Source: Methylomonas paludis (GTDB taxonomy: Bacteria; Pseudomonadota; Gammaproteobacteria; Methylococcales; Methylomonadaceae). Taken from it: DNA of 64,000 nucleotides. Below the pieces are notes generated by a model, which did no database searches, had not been told where the DNA came from, and was given only the letters and a program-made list of their open reading frames with translations. Each line of letters opens with the position of its first letter. Positions within the stretch are counted from its first letter, which is position 1. Made by a program: the position numbers and the translations under genes. The stretch covers positions 2,418,001 through 2,482,000 of the forward strand of contig NZ_CP073754.1 of assembly GCF_018734325.1 (NCBI RefSeq), written 5' to 3'. This document shows, one piece after another, positions 8,561 through 17,777 of this stretch.

Positions 8561-8797
8561 TTATTTTTTCTTGATATAAAAAATCTGTTTTTCCGATTCT
8601 TTATGTATCTTAAGGGCGATATGCCCTGCCTGATCCAAATAAACGCCAAAATCCAGATGTGCAGCCGGATCGGTAGCGATTACTTTAACTATTTTGCCGC
8701 TATCAATTTCCATAATGGCTTTTTTTAGCCTGAGCAGCGGCAAGGGACACTGTAAACCGCTGGCATCAACTTCAAAATCGTATTCTATGGTAGTCAT
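8561..8797 (-). CDS. TusA-family sulfurtransferase-like protein
   Basis: This 78-residue protein has the TusA/SirA fold signature: DASGLQCPLPLLRLKKAI, with the CPxP active-site cysteine at about residue 17, then a beta-alpha-beta-beta pattern (GKIVKVIATDP). TusA proteins carry persulfide sulfur in tRNA thiolation, molybdopterin synthesis or sulfur oxidation. Which role applies is not shown here, because no dsr/sox/tus partner lies adjacent; soxYZ is 39 kb away. It is monocistronic and converges with the PEP-CTERM gene. Confidence 0.9.
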   Translation of the reverse strand: MTTIEYDFEVDASGLQCPLPLLRLKKAIMEIDSGKIVKVIATDPAAHLDFGVYLDQAGHIALKIHKESEKQIFYIKKK

Positions 8798-9240
8798 GGT
8801 TATTACTTATGCCGATTAATGGTGCTTATAATATCATTAACACCTGTTCTGGAAAAACCTTAGACTAGCGCTGACCACCCTTTTATTCTAAATCGCTAAA
8901 CCGGCTTAATCATGCCGAATAATTGCGGTTTTTTTAAAGTGGCGCATGGGTATATTGGCCGGTTTGGCTAATATAAATAACCCTGATTATTATCTGTAAA
9001 TAGACTATACTTTGAATTAACTGACTTTGATATCATTATGCTACCGGCAAATTAAACGTTATCTACCGTAAAGTTTTTAGCCTGTCCTGTCATTGAATAT
9101 TGGCAGGTTCTGGAGTCCACCTTGATAACAAGGGAATTAGGGCAGATTTTACCCAGAGCGGATTATCGTCAGCCTATTTCATATAACGGTAACATAAGTT
9201 TTTTATGCTAAGCAACTACCCTTCGCTGATGATGATAGAA
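8798..9240. other. Intergenic region, nothing recognised
   Basis: About 440 bases of AT-rich divergent intergenic sequence between the TusA-like gene and the secreted-protein operon. It probably holds promoters for both, but no convincing -35/-10 pair, riboswitch or RNA gene was found. Confidence 0.4.
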
Positions 9241-10152
9241 ATGAAACGTTTAAGCTTTAGTTTGCTGATCAGCACAGCCGGTTGTGGGCTACTGCCTTTG
9301 TCCGGCGCCGCATGGGCCTTTCCCTATGTTGATCCAATGGTTGAAACTGATCTCAGCTTCAACCATCACACTGATTTAAGCGCTGCCGCGCATAAGATGG
9401 CGGCAAGCCAGCAGACCGGCAGCCCGGACTTTTTATCCGAGCATACCCAACAATCGGCCACTGACATCCATGATCCAGCGCTGCCTGGCATCTCTGCACA
9501 TGTGGCTGGCTTAGCCGATCAATCCGCGCACCTTGGTCAATTATTGAACGACACTCAGACCTATGGCCTGGTTGGTGCGGTTATTAAACACAGCGCACCG
9601 GCTAATGCTGAGCAACTGAGCAGCGATGACAACGGCAAAGTATTTTTGACGGCCAGCCCAGCAACTGCAAGCAGCTTGACCACCGCTACAGCCTCTGCTG
9701 CAACTAGCTTGGCAGCGACCAGCGCTCAAACCAGCCTAACTTTAAGTTCAAGCCCTGCCGTGACAGCCGGCACCAATACACATGAAATTGAAGATGGTAA
9801 CTTGGAATATTTAGAGCATTTAAAACACGGTAATGATGACTCTCCCACCAAATTACTGGAACAGACTGTGGTGACCGGCACCAATTTGGCTAACAACTAT
9901 GCCAAAACCTCGCTGGGTTATCTGGGTGATAATGATAGCGACACTCAACAAGCCGAATTACAGGAACAACATTTGAGTAGTGGTGCCGATGCCAATTATT
10001 GGTCGGCCTCCGGCACAACTAATTTACTATCCTCACCACAACGAGTCGGTCTGGCAAATAAGGCCGAAAAATCCCTATCTGCCGGCATACATGGCGGCAC
10101 AGCCCATCATAATATTCCGGCCGATGAGCATAAACTCCCCCATTGCCGTTAA
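9241..10152 (+). CDS. Secreted protein of unknown function, first gene of FecR-TpsB operon
   Basis: A 303-residue protein if it starts at the ATG at 9241 (MKRLSFSLLISTAG); an in-frame ATG at 9205 would add 12 residues. A signal peptide is visible (ending GAAWAFPY). The rest is low in hydrophobicity and rich in Ala, Ser, Thr and His, with a Ser/Thr/Ala-rich middle (about residues 145-185) that looks disordered. I recognise no family; the haemagglutination-activity domain of TpsA proteins is absent. The 3' end overlaps the FecR-domain gene by 29 bases. It may be a partner or substrate of the downstream outer-membrane transporter, but that is inference from position only. Confidence 0.65.
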   Translation: MKRLSFSLLISTAGCGLLPLSGAAWAFPYVDPMVETDLSFNHHTDLSAAAHKMAASQQTGSPDFLSEHTQQSATDIHDPALPGISAHVAGLADQSAHLGQLLNDTQTYGLVGAVIKHSAPANAEQLSSDDNGKVFLTASPATASSLTTATASAATSLAATSAQTSLTLSSSPAVTAGTNTHEIEDGNLEYLEHLKHGNDDSPTKLLEQTVVTGTNLANNYAKTSLGYLGDNDSDTQQAELQEQHLSSGADANYWSASGTTNLLSSPQRVGLANKAEKSLSAGIHGGTAHHNIPADEHKLPHCR

Positions 10153-10864
10153 GGCAGCCTTTGTCTTTTTTGTGCTGTTGGCCTGCCAGATGCCAGCAGT
10201 TGCCAATGATGTGGTAGCCACTATCAGTGATTTGCAGGGCACGCTGTCGGCGCAACATGCTGACGGTAACGCAGCCCTGTTGGCAGAAAGCTCGGCAGTG
10301 TTTGAAAATGATGTGCTCAGCACCGAGGCCAATAGTTACGCCCGACTTAAATTTATTGACCAAAGCGAAGTGGTGCTGCGCCCCAATTCCAGCCTTACCA
10401 TCGAAAGTTTCAAATACCCTAATCAACAGGCCGAACTGGGCAGTATACTATTACGGCTAATCAAGGGCAGTTTGCGGAAAATTACCGGAGAAATCGGTCA
10501 CAAGGTACCGGACCAAGATCAGCTAATCACGCCGGTGGCCACCATAGGCATACGCGGCACTCATTACGGTCTGCTGTTTTGTCAGGACGATTGCAGCGAA
10601 ATCCCTACCGTCAGCGGTAAGCCTTTAGCTAATGGTTTGCATGTGGATGTGCTGGAAGGGGCTATTGCGCTGCAAAACAGCGGCGGCGAACTTAGAGTGG
10701 CTGCCGGTGAGTTTGCCTTTGTGGCTGACCCGGAACATGAACCGGCTCAGGTCAGCAGTCAGCAAGGTATTCAAATTACCATACCGCCACATATCATACC
10801 TGATAGCGGTCATGGTAATCGTCCGGATCCGAATCACCACAATGGACAATGTACGATTCCTTAA
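10124..10864 (+). CDS. FecR-domain secreted protein
   Basis: This 246-residue protein has a signal peptide (MSINSPIAVKAAFVFFVLLA, cleavage near AVAND). A FecR domain follows (about residues 35-160): ENDVLSTEANSYARLKFID, SEVVLRPNSSLTIESF and ITPVATIGIRGTHYG. Unlike sigma-regulator FecR proteins it has no cytoplasmic part, so it is a free periplasmic or surface version. The C terminus is rich in His, Pro and Asn. The ATG at 10124 was chosen because the signal follows it directly. It overlaps the genes on both sides (29 and 16 bases), showing tight operon coupling. Such proteins often sit beside two-partner secretion or CHAT-domain genes. Confidence 0.85.
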   Translation: MSINSPIAVKAAFVFFVLLACQMPAVANDVVATISDLQGTLSAQHADGNAALLAESSAVFENDVLSTEANSYARLKFIDQSEVVLRPNSSLTIESFKYPNQQAELGSILLRLIKGSLRKITGEIGHKVPDQDQLITPVATIGIRGTHYGLLFCQDDCSEIPTVSGKPLANGLHVDVLEGAIALQNSGGELRVAAGEFAFVADPEHEPAQVSSQQGIQITIPPHIIPDSGHGNRPDPNHHNGQCTIP

Positions 10865-12510
10865 CCGCCGCCTATAAGCAGCGCAAGTTATTTTACCTGA
10901 CTCTATGCTTATTAAACTGTCTGAATCCAAACCCGGCACTGGCTGCCGCCAAGTCGGTGGATATTGCTATTCAGGGTTTTGTCATTGAAGGTAATCATGT
11001 TTTGACGGATGCCCAGTTGCAAGCCCAACTGCTACCCTTTCTGGGACCGGGCCGCAGGTTTGCTGACATTCAGAAGGCGCTGGAAACTTTACAGCAATTT
11101 TACCGGGATCAAGGCTATGGTGAAGCTGTGGTGAGTGTGCCGGCCCAGGAGTTAAATGCCGGCATCATCCGCTTTAGCGTGATTGAGCCTATATTGGCGG
11201 ACATTCATGTTGAATACCAGCCGGAGTCGTTACGGGCATTTTATCCAGAGTCGAAAATACGCGCCAATCTGCCGGCTCTGCAATCCGGGCTGTTATTGCG
11301 CAGCGTGGATATCTCGCAAAATATTCAATTGGCCAATGAAAATCCGGCCCGCAAAATGGCAGTGGTACTCAGCCCCGGCGCCGACAAAACCCAGTTGGAC
11401 GCGACAGTGAAAGTCAGCGGTCTGCCGCCGCGCAAGGCCTATACCACAATCGATAATACCGGTACGGCGCTGACCGGTGAATATCGGATGGGGTTTGGCT
11501 TACAACATGCCAATTTATGGGGCCGGGATCATGTCGGCACTTTTAACTATATCACCCCAATTGAATCGCCGACCCATGTTAATTTATTTAGCGGCAGTTA
11601 CCGGATTCCTTTATACGGCTGGGGTGATTCGCTGGACATTAGTGCGGCCAAATCCGATGTCGGCAATTCTTCCACCGATACCGTGGCCGGGCCGCTACAG
11701 TTTGCCGGCAGCGGTGAAATTTATGCACTTAATTACAATTTGCTGCTGCCGCGCTGGGGTGAGTACAGCCATCGTTTGGTAGCCGGTTATAATTACCGGC
11801 AATTCAATAACCATTGTACGATAGGCGTATTTGGCAGCCAGGCTTGCGGGCCATCCGGACATGAAATCAGCTTAATGCCGCTGAGTGTTAATTACAGCGG
11901 CCAATTCAGCTGGCAAGCTCAAACCCTGAGTTTTTATCTGCTGGGCGCTCATAATCTGCCCGGTATGGCGCACGGCAGTCAAAACGATTTTACTCAGCTG
12001 CGTCCCGCTCTCAACGGTGGCGGTGGTGCGCCTGCCGAGTATAATGTGTTCCGCAGCGGGTTTAACTTCAATGCCTTGTTGGTTGAAGACTGGCAATTGC
12101 GCCTGGCCGGTAACGGTCAGTTCAGCCCTGATGCTTTGGTGTATGCCGAACAGTTTTCCCTGGCAGGCAGCACCATGGTGCGCGGGTTTTGGGAGCGCGA
12201 AGTGACCAGAGATACCGGTTTTGTGCTGAATAATGAAATTTACGGCCCTGATCTGGCTGAGCTGACCAAGTTGGGCGACCATTTACGCGGCCTGGTGTTT
12301 TATGATTATGGGGCGGGGCAGAATAACGCCTTGAATGGAGAAAGAAAGCAAGCTCTGGATTTAAACAGTGTCGGCTTTGGTATCCGCCTGGGCTTTAATC
12401 AATCTCTGCAATTAAAGTTCGACGGTTCTTATGTGCTGAGTGGTGCCGCTTCGCATCCCGATGGTGATGTGCGGGGTCATCTCTCAGTATATCTGCCTTA
12501 TTCATTTTAA
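10849..12510 (+). CDS. ShlB/FhaC/HecB-family two-partner-secretion outer-membrane transporter (TpsB)
   Basis: This 553-residue protein has a signal peptide (about residues 10-33, ending ALAAA), POTRA domains (about 38-190; FVIEGNHVLTDAQLQAQL, QQFYRDQGYGEAVVSVP, IIRFSVIEP) and a 16-strand barrel region to the C-terminal aromatic residue (SVYLPYSF). In the barrel, a YAEQFSLAGSTMVRGFWERE segment corresponds to the conserved VRGY/F-type motif of the inward loop. TpsB pores export large beta-helical TpsA proteins through the outer membrane. No TpsA gene lies next to it. The call is firm; the substrate is unknown. Confidence 0.92.
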   Translation: MYDSLTAAYKQRKLFYLTLCLLNCLNPNPALAAAKSVDIAIQGFVIEGNHVLTDAQLQAQLLPFLGPGRRFADIQKALETLQQFYRDQGYGEAVVSVPAQELNAGIIRFSVIEPILADIHVEYQPESLRAFYPESKIRANLPALQSGLLLRSVDISQNIQLANENPARKMAVVLSPGADKTQLDATVKVSGLPPRKAYTTIDNTGTALTGEYRMGFGLQHANLWGRDHVGTFNYITPIESPTHVNLFSGSYRIPLYGWGDSLDISAAKSDVGNSSTDTVAGPLQFAGSGEIYALNYNLLLPRWGEYSHRLVAGYNYRQFNNHCTIGVFGSQACGPSGHEISLMPLSVNYSGQFSWQAQTLSFYLLGAHNLPGMAHGSQNDFTQLRPALNGGGGAPAEYNVFRSGFNFNALLVEDWQLRLAGNGQFSPDALVYAEQFSLAGSTMVRGFWEREVTRDTGFVLNNEIYGPDLAELTKLGDHLRGLVFYDYGAGQNNALNGERKQALDLNSVGFGIRLGFNQSLQLKFDGSYVLSGAASHPDGDVRGHLSVYLPYSF

Positions 12511-12534
12511 GACCATCTTTAGTTGATACCGAAA

Positions 12535-12999
12535 ATGCCCCATCATTTTTCCAAAACCTTATGGCTGGGTCTGATTTGGACCGCGCTGCTGGTGCCGGAC
12601 CACTGTTGGGCGACCGATCCGGTGCAGCCCGCCCCTACCCTGCCCGCGGCCGGCACCGAGATCAGCCGCTACACTGCGCTGGAATACCGGCTTATCAATG
12701 CCGTGTATTCGCAAGACCCGCAGGCGCTGGTGGTCGCAGACAATTTTAGCTATCAATCCACCGAGAGCCCTGATCCACTCAGCAAAAGCGCCTGGCTGTC
12801 CCTGCAGCGCCAGCAAACCGGCACTTATCATATCCGCAATCTGACGGTACGTAATATGGACAATATTGCCGTGGTCAGCTTTGTGCTGGATAAATCCCTA
12901 GGCCGTTATAAAAAACCGCTGAGCACGTTTATCACCGACATTTGGCAGCCTAACCAGCCGCAGTTGCTGGCCCGTTATGCCGCCGAAGTAAAGAATTAA
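12535..12999 (+). CDS. Small secreted protein, possibly SnoaL/DUF4440-like
   Basis: This 154-residue protein has a signal peptide (MPHHFSKTLWLGLIWTALLV, ending near CWA). The mature part (EYRLINAVYSQDPQALVVADNFSYQST, then HIRNLTVRNMDNIAVVSFVLD) resembles the alpha+beta barrel pattern of SnoaL/DUF4440 proteins, but this is pattern recognition only. It starts 24 bases after the TpsB gene and is likely the last gene of that operon. A TTG at 12523 in the same frame is an alternative start. Its stop codon enters the 25-bp hairpin at 13000-13053. Confidence 0.65.
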   Translation: MPHHFSKTLWLGLIWTALLVPDHCWATDPVQPAPTLPAAGTEISRYTALEYRLINAVYSQDPQALVVADNFSYQSTESPDPLSKSAWLSLQRQQTGTYHIRNLTVRNMDNIAVVSFVLDKSLGRYKKPLSTFITDIWQPNQPQLLARYAAEVKN

Positions 13000-13053
13000 A
13001 AAAATGGGGTCAGGTTACTTTAATAAAAATTAAAGTAACCTGACCCCATTTTT
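13000..13053. terminator. 25-bp perfect hairpin made of two ATGGGGTCAGGTTAC repeat arms between convergent genes
   Basis: Arm 13000-13024 and arm 13029-13053 are perfect reverse complements with a 4-base AAAA centre. The stop codon of the upstream plus-strand gene (12997-12999) and that of the minus-strand efflux gene (13052-13054) both touch the hairpin. A- and T-runs at the outer edges make it a good bidirectional terminator. The arms are the same repeat found at 3706, 17906, 19607 and 19763. Confidence 0.85.
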
Positions 13054-14473
13054 ACCATCCTCCCCCCAAACGCTTATACACTGCAATCAAATCCTGCCCG
13101 GTTTGGGCGGTTGCTTGGCTGAGATTATTTTCGCTGGCGTAGCAAATGCGTTGCGCGTCCAGCACTTCCGGGTAAGCGGTTTGGCCTTGTTGGTAGCGTT
13201 CTTCGGCTATCGCCAGTAATTGCCGGTTGGCTTGCGCTTCTTTAGCCAGTGCCTGCCGGGATTGTTCCTGGGCGCTGAAAGCACTGAAGGCACGCTCCAC
13301 ATCGGTCAGCGCGGCGAGGATGCTGTGCTGATACTGCGTCATGGCTTCCTGCTGACGGGCGTCCGCCGCGTCCAGATTGGCGGACAGCGTGCCGAAACTG
13401 AGTATCGGCCAGATCATATTTGCGCCCATGCCAAAGGCTTTGCTGCTCAAGCTGAAAAAGTTACCGGCATTGGTGTTAAACAAGCCGACAAATCCACTTA
13501 AGGAAATGTCCGGAAAAAACTTGGCCACCGCCGCGCCTTGCTGGGCGGTGGCCGCAGCCAGCTTGCGTTCAGCATAACGAATGTCCGGACGCTGGGCGAT
13601 CACGGCGGCAGGCGCGGCCAGCACCAGTTGTACTGGGCTGACCGGCACGGCGGCGCTGGCGGCAGTGAGTTGATGGGCTGTACCCGGCGCTGCGCCGAGC
13701 AGCAAATCCAGGCTGTACTCAGCCTGAGCCTGCAGATTGGCGTAATAGGCGATCTGGGCCTGATCATGCTGAAGCTTGGCTTCGGCCCGTGCTGCGTCGT
13801 CGGCACTGGCATCGCCTTGCTGATAGCGTTCCTGAAAAATTGCCAGAGATTGCCGGTCACTGGCCAGCACCTGCTGCGCCAATTGCCATTGGGCCTGATA
13901 CAAACGGATATCAAAATAGGTTTTCGCGGTTTCCGCCCGGGAGCTGACCAGAATGTCCGCCTGCGACAGCGCCGCGGCTTCCAGTTCGGCCTGCGCCGAT
14001 TCCACGTCGCGGCGGTGGCCGCCGAATAAATCCAGCTCCCAACTGGCATCAAAGCCGGATTTGAAAATATTGAACGGCTGTTTGACCAAACCAGCCAGAT
14101 TGGACGGGCCGCTGCTGGGAAAACCCAGCTGGTTTTGCTGGCGGTTGGCGCTGGCCATCATGTCGCCGGACGGTAGCAGTACCGCGCTGCTGGCGGCCCG
14201 TGCCGCTCGGGCTGTGACGATGCGGTTTTCGGCCAGTTTAATATCCAGATTGCGCGCGCCGACTTTTTCAATCAACTGATTCAGCAGCGGGTCGTTAAAA
14301 TGCTGCCACCAGTTCCGTTCTATGGCGTTGGCCGGATTTTCGCCGGCGCTCAGCGGCGCTGAACGCCAGTTTTCCGGCAATTGGCTGGCCGGCGGCTGAT
14401 AATCCGGGCCGAGCATACAACCGCCCAAATTCAACAGCAGTGCACCGATCAGGTAACGCTTACGCTTGGACAT
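13052..14473 (-). CDS. Outer-membrane efflux lipoprotein, NodT/OprM family
   Basis: This 473-residue outer-membrane channel subunit begins with a lipoprotein signal (MSKRKRYLIGALLLNLGGC, lipobox LGGC) and the typical MLGPDYQPP continuation. Two repeated OEP domains follow; RPDIRYAERKLAAATAQQGAAVA-type and DARQQEAMTQYQHSILAALTDVERAF segments mark the second repeat. The ATG at 14473 was chosen over 14479 because AGGAG lies 6 bases before it. It is the last gene of the tetR-emrA-emrB-nodT operon, 9 bases after the MFS gene, and should complete the tripartite pump through the outer membrane. Confidence 0.93.
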   Translation of the reverse strand: MSKRKRYLIGALLLNLGGCMLGPDYQPPASQLPENWRSAPLSAGENPANAIERNWWQHFNDPLLNQLIEKVGARNLDIKLAENRIVTARAARAASSAVLLPSGDMMASANRQQNQLGFPSSGPSNLAGLVKQPFNIFKSGFDASWELDLFGGHRRDVESAQAELEAAALSQADILVSSRAETAKTYFDIRLYQAQWQLAQQVLASDRQSLAIFQERYQQGDASADDAARAEAKLQHDQAQIAYYANLQAQAEYSLDLLLGAAPGTAHQLTAASAAVPVSPVQLVLAAPAAVIAQRPDIRYAERKLAAATAQQGAAVAKFFPDISLSGFVGLFNTNAGNFFSLSSKAFGMGANMIWPILSFGTLSANLDAADARQQEAMTQYQHSILAALTDVERAFSAFSAQEQSRQALAKEAQANRQLLAIAEERYQQGQTAYPEVLDAQRICYASENNLSQATAQTGQDLIAVYKRLGGGW

Positions 14474-14482
14474 GGTCATCTC

Positions 14483-16036
14483 CTAATGCCCCGCGATTGG
14501 GGACGCGGTTGGTCCGGATCGGTGTTTAGGCATCAGCAAGGCGATGCCGGCCAGACCCAGAGTAATCACCGCCAATAGCCGGAAGGCGTCGCAATACGCC
14601 AGAATGCTGGACTGACTGAGCAATTGCTGATAAATCCGGTTCAGCGCCTGCCTGCCCGCCTCCACCCCGGAACCGGCGGCATGCCGGGTATATTGCGCCA
14701 ACAACTCCACATACCCCGGATTGGCGGCATTAAGGTGTTCGACCAGTACGGTTTGATGCAGTTGCTGGTGGCGGGCCACATAACTCAGCACCAGTGATAT
14801 GCCGATGCTGCCGCCAAGATTGCGGATCAAGGAAAACAGTGCCGATGCCTTGCTGCTTTTTTCCGGTGGGATGCCGGAAAAAGCCAGCGTACTGGATGGT
14901 ATGAACAAAAATGGCAAACCCAGTACCTGAAACACTCGCATTAGCACAAAGTGCTCATAATCACTTTGCGGGGTAATGAAACTGGTCAGCCACATGCCGC
15001 CGCTGACCAGCAGCATGCCCAGCGCGATCAGATAACTGGCCTGAAAGCGGTTGACCAACTTGCCGACCACCGGCATTAAAATCACCAGCGCCAAACCGCC
15101 CGGCGACAGCACCAGCCCGGCGGTAGTGGCGTCGTAGCCGAATTCGGTCTGTACCAACAACGGCAGCAAGGTGCTGGAGCTGTACAAGGCGATGCCAACA
15201 AAAAATATCATCAGGCTGGCCATGCCGAAGCTACGGTTCTGCATCAGCCGCAAATCTATCACCGGATCGGGCTGGCGTAATAGCCAAACAACGGCGGCCA
15301 GCAGCGAAACCACGCAAACAATACTAAAAAAGATAATGAAATGACTGGAAAACCAGTCGTCTTCCTGGCCTTTGTCCAGCACCACCTGCAGCGCCCCCAA
15401 ACCCAGCACCACTAAGCCCAGACCGATGTAATCGATGGATAGCAGCCCTTTGGCCTGGGCATGCACTGGATCTTGCACCAGCCGCTTGACCAGTATTAAG
15501 GCCAGCAAACCTATCGGCACATTCATAAAAAATATCCACCGCCAATTAAAACTGTCGGTAATAAACCCGCCCAGTGTCGGCCCCAGAATCGGCGCGACTA
15601 TCATGGTCAAACCAGTGATACCGAACGCCGTGCCGCGTTTTTCCAGCGGAAACGCGTCCATCACTATCGCCATTTGCATGGGTTGCAATCCGCCCCCGGC
15701 CAAGCCCTGCAATAAGCGGAACACGATCAGCATCGGTAGGGAGGTTGCCAGGCCACAGGCGAATGAAGTCAGGGTAAAGCCGACGATGCTTAGTAAAAAA
15801 TAATTTTTCCGGCCCATCACCCCGGCCAACCAGCCGGACAGCGGCAGCACAATGCCGTTAGCCACCAGATAGGAAGTCAGCACCCAGGTGCTTTCATCCG
15901 GACTGGCCGCCAGACTGCCGCCGATATGCGCCAGCGCCACATTGACGATAGTGGTGTCCAGCACTTCCATAAAGGCAGCCAGACTTACCACCACAGCGAT
16001 CAGATAAGGATTTACGGCGGGAGCGGCAGCATTCAT
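14483..16036 (-). CDS. DHA2-family drug:proton antiporter (EmrB-like)
   Basis: A 517-residue major facilitator with 14 predicted membrane segments. Diagnostic motifs are FMEVLDTTIVNVALAHIGG in helix 1, WVLTSYLVANGIVLPLSGWL (motif D region) and GLTMIVAPILGPTLGGFI (motif C, G-x8-G-x3-GP). The ATG at 16036 is chosen because the family starts shortly before helix 1; an upstream in-frame ATG at 16114 would run back into the membrane-fusion gene. It starts 1 base after that gene's stop. It works with the adaptor and the NodT channel to expel hydrophobic toxicants. Confidence 0.93.
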   Translation of the reverse strand: MNAAAPAVNPYLIAVVVSLAAFMEVLDTTIVNVALAHIGGSLAASPDESTWVLTSYLVANGIVLPLSGWLAGVMGRKNYFLLSIVGFTLTSFACGLATSLPMLIVFRLLQGLAGGGLQPMQMAIVMDAFPLEKRGTAFGITGLTMIVAPILGPTLGGFITDSFNWRWIFFMNVPIGLLALILVKRLVQDPVHAQAKGLLSIDYIGLGLVVLGLGALQVVLDKGQEDDWFSSHFIIFFSIVCVVSLLAAVVWLLRQPDPVIDLRLMQNRSFGMASLMIFFVGIALYSSSTLLPLLVQTEFGYDATTAGLVLSPGGLALVILMPVVGKLVNRFQASYLIALGMLLVSGGMWLTSFITPQSDYEHFVLMRVFQVLGLPFLFIPSSTLAFSGIPPEKSSKASALFSLIRNLGGSIGISLVLSYVARHQQLHQTVLVEHLNAANPGYVELLAQYTRHAAGSGVEAGRQALNRIYQQLLSQSSILAYCDAFRLLAVITLGLAGIALLMPKHRSGPTASPIAGH

Positions 16037-16037
16037 A

Positions 16038-17069
16038 TCAATCAGCCGTAAACACGGTAGGCGTAACCGACATGCCCGGCCCCAGCACCGGCATATCCGC
16101 CGGCAGTTTTTCAAAAACTATTTTCACAGGTACCCGCTGGACGATTTTTACAAAATTCCCGGTGGCATTCTGCGGCGGAAATGCTGAGAAAAACGCCCCC
16201 GAACCGGCCTGAATGCTGTCCACCTGTCCGGATAAATTCAAATCCGGATAAGCGTCGATGCTGATCGCCACCGGCTGGCCCGGTCGTATATGCTGCAACT
16301 GGGTTTCCTTGAAATTGGCCACCACCCAGGTGTCGAGACTGACCAGCGAACCCAACGACTGGCCGGGCTGAATATAATCGCCGCGCTCCACGCTGCGATT
16401 GGTGATGCGGCCAGCCATAGCTGCAACGATGCGAGTATTGCTCAAATCGTTTTCCGCCTGTGACAGATCGGCCTGCGCTTGCAACAACTGCGCCGACAGT
16501 TGCTGATGCTGAGCCCGCGCCGCAGCGATGGCCTTGGGCGCAGTGGCGGCGCTGCGCAACCGGGCCTGCGCCTCGTAAACAGCCGACTTTGCGGTTTTCT
16601 CAGCGGCAACGGCCTGATCAAGCTGGCCCTGGCTGCGGGCCTGACTGCTCAAGGCCTGCATCCGCGACAAATCCTGTTCGGCCTTGCGCCAATTGGCTTG
16701 GGCGGCCTCCAGCTGCGCCTGCACCGCATCCTGGTTGGAGGGCGCGGAAACATTGGTGGTTTCCAGGTTTTGCTGGGAAGCTGCCAGCGCTGCCTTAGCC
16801 GCCTGATAAGTGGCCAAGGCCCTGTCGCGCCGAAATAGATAATCGCTGGGATCGATTTCCAGCAATACCTCGCCGGCCTGCACCAATTGGTTATCGTCGA
16901 TATTCAAGGTTTTGACGTAACCGGACACTTTAGGGCTAAGCGCGACCACTCGACCGCCGATAGTGGCGTCATCAGTGGATTCCTCGCCACGATGCAAGTA
17001 TAAATAAACCCCGCTCACCACCACCAGCAGCGCCGCGCCCAGATAAAATTTCAAGTGTTTGCCGCTCAT
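16038..17069 (-). CDS. HlyD/EmrA-family membrane fusion protein
   Basis: This 343-residue periplasmic adaptor has one N-terminal membrane helix (about residues 7-25), a biotinyl-lipoyl half-motif (VVALSPKVSGYVKTLNIDDNQLVQAGEVLLEIDP is the region), a long coiled-coil hairpin (about 85-205, rich in Ala, Gln and Glu), and the second lipoyl half with AGRITNRSVERGDYIQPGQSL. The start has GGAGG upstream and overlaps the tetR stop by 4 bases (ATGA). It joins the EmrB-like pump to the outer-membrane channel. Confidence 0.93.
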   Translation of the reverse strand: MSGKHLKFYLGAALLVVVSGVYLYLHRGEESTDDATIGGRVVALSPKVSGYVKTLNIDDNQLVQAGEVLLEIDPSDYLFRRDRALATYQAAKAALAASQQNLETTNVSAPSNQDAVQAQLEAAQANWRKAEQDLSRMQALSSQARSQGQLDQAVAAEKTAKSAVYEAQARLRSAATAPKAIAAARAQHQQLSAQLLQAQADLSQAENDLSNTRIVAAMAGRITNRSVERGDYIQPGQSLGSLVSLDTWVVANFKETQLQHIRPGQPVAISIDAYPDLNLSGQVDSIQAGSGAFFSAFPPQNATGNFVKIVQRVPVKIVFEKLPADMPVLGPGMSVTPTVFTAD

Positions 17070-17731
17070 CCTGCCTCCGTCGGGTTAAGCCCATATCCAG
17101 CCAGAAACAACCGCACACAAGCGCGTACATGCTCGGCCATTTCCGCATCGTTTAAACCGGCATCCTGATGCAGCAGGGCCTTAAGATGCGCTTCGCCTTT
17201 CAACAGACTGAAAAATTGTTCACAGGCTCTGGGGATATCTGCCACAGCCAACCGGCCCTGCGCCACCCACACCTGCAGCAATTCGGCGAAAGCGCTTTTC
17301 ACTCGTTGCGGGCCGGCCTGATAAAACACCTGAACGATTTGTGGATGATGCAAGGCTTCGGCTTGAATTATCCGCAGCAGCCGCAGCGATTCCGGGTTAA
17401 AAATCAATTTCACCAGACTGACGCCTAACTGCAGCAAAGCCTGTTCCGGCGGCTGCCCGGCATAATTCGAAAAATTATCCGCCGCCACCTGCCGTTCACA
17501 GCCTTCGCGTATCACCTCGCGGAACAGATCGGCCTTATTATCAAAATGACGGTAAATAGTCAGTTTGGATACATCCGCCAGTTTCGCTACCGCCTCCATG
17601 CTGGTTAATTCATAACCCTGCTGCAAAAACAGATTGCGCGCTGCCGCCACTATCCCCCTGCGCTTCTGCACATCCTTGGGCCGGCCTGGACATGGCCGGA
17701 TTTTATGCTGAATACCTGAATTGCTATTCAT
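17066..17731 (-). CDS. TetR/AcrR-family transcriptional repressor of the efflux operon
   Basis: This 221-residue regulator has an N-terminal helix-turn-helix (about residues 24-70; RRGIVAAARNLFLQQGYELTSMEAVAKLADVSKLTIYRHF is the region) and a C-terminal domain of the AefR/TetR_C type. It is the first gene of a four-gene operon with the membrane-fusion, MFS and outer-membrane genes, overlapping the second by 4 bases. Two ACC-N4-GGT operator-like sites lie directly upstream of its start (17739-17777), so autoregulation is likely. No clear Shine-Dalgarno is visible before the ATG, which nearly touches the first operator. Confidence 0.92.
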   Translation of the reverse strand: MNSNSGIQHKIRPCPGRPKDVQKRRGIVAAARNLFLQQGYELTSMEAVAKLADVSKLTIYRHFDNKADLFREVIREGCERQVAADNFSNYAGQPPEQALLQLGVSLVKLIFNPESLRLLRIIQAEALHHPQIVQVFYQAGPQRVKSAFAELLQVWVAQGRLAVADIPRACEQFFSLLKGEAHLKALLHQDAGLNDAEMAEHVRACVRLFLAGYGLNPTEAG

Positions 17732-17738
17732 ATACTAT

Positions 17739-17777
17739 ACCGTATGGTTTACTATTTGCATTAGTGTACCAAACGGT
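17739..17777. promoter_or_regulatory. Putative TetR-type operator pair
   Basis: TACCGTATGGTTTAC (around 17738-17752) and GTGTACCAAACGGT (17764-17777) form an imperfect inverted repeat (11 of 14 positions). Each half also contains an ACC-N4-GGT dyad, the usual form of a TetR-family operator. The centres are about 26 bases apart, and the first lies 8 bases before the repressor start codon. Confidence 0.65.

Noticed and set aside
8798..9240. Possible riboswitch upstream of the secreted-protein operon
   Set aside because: No conserved core of a known riboswitch class could be identified, and the stems seen are short.
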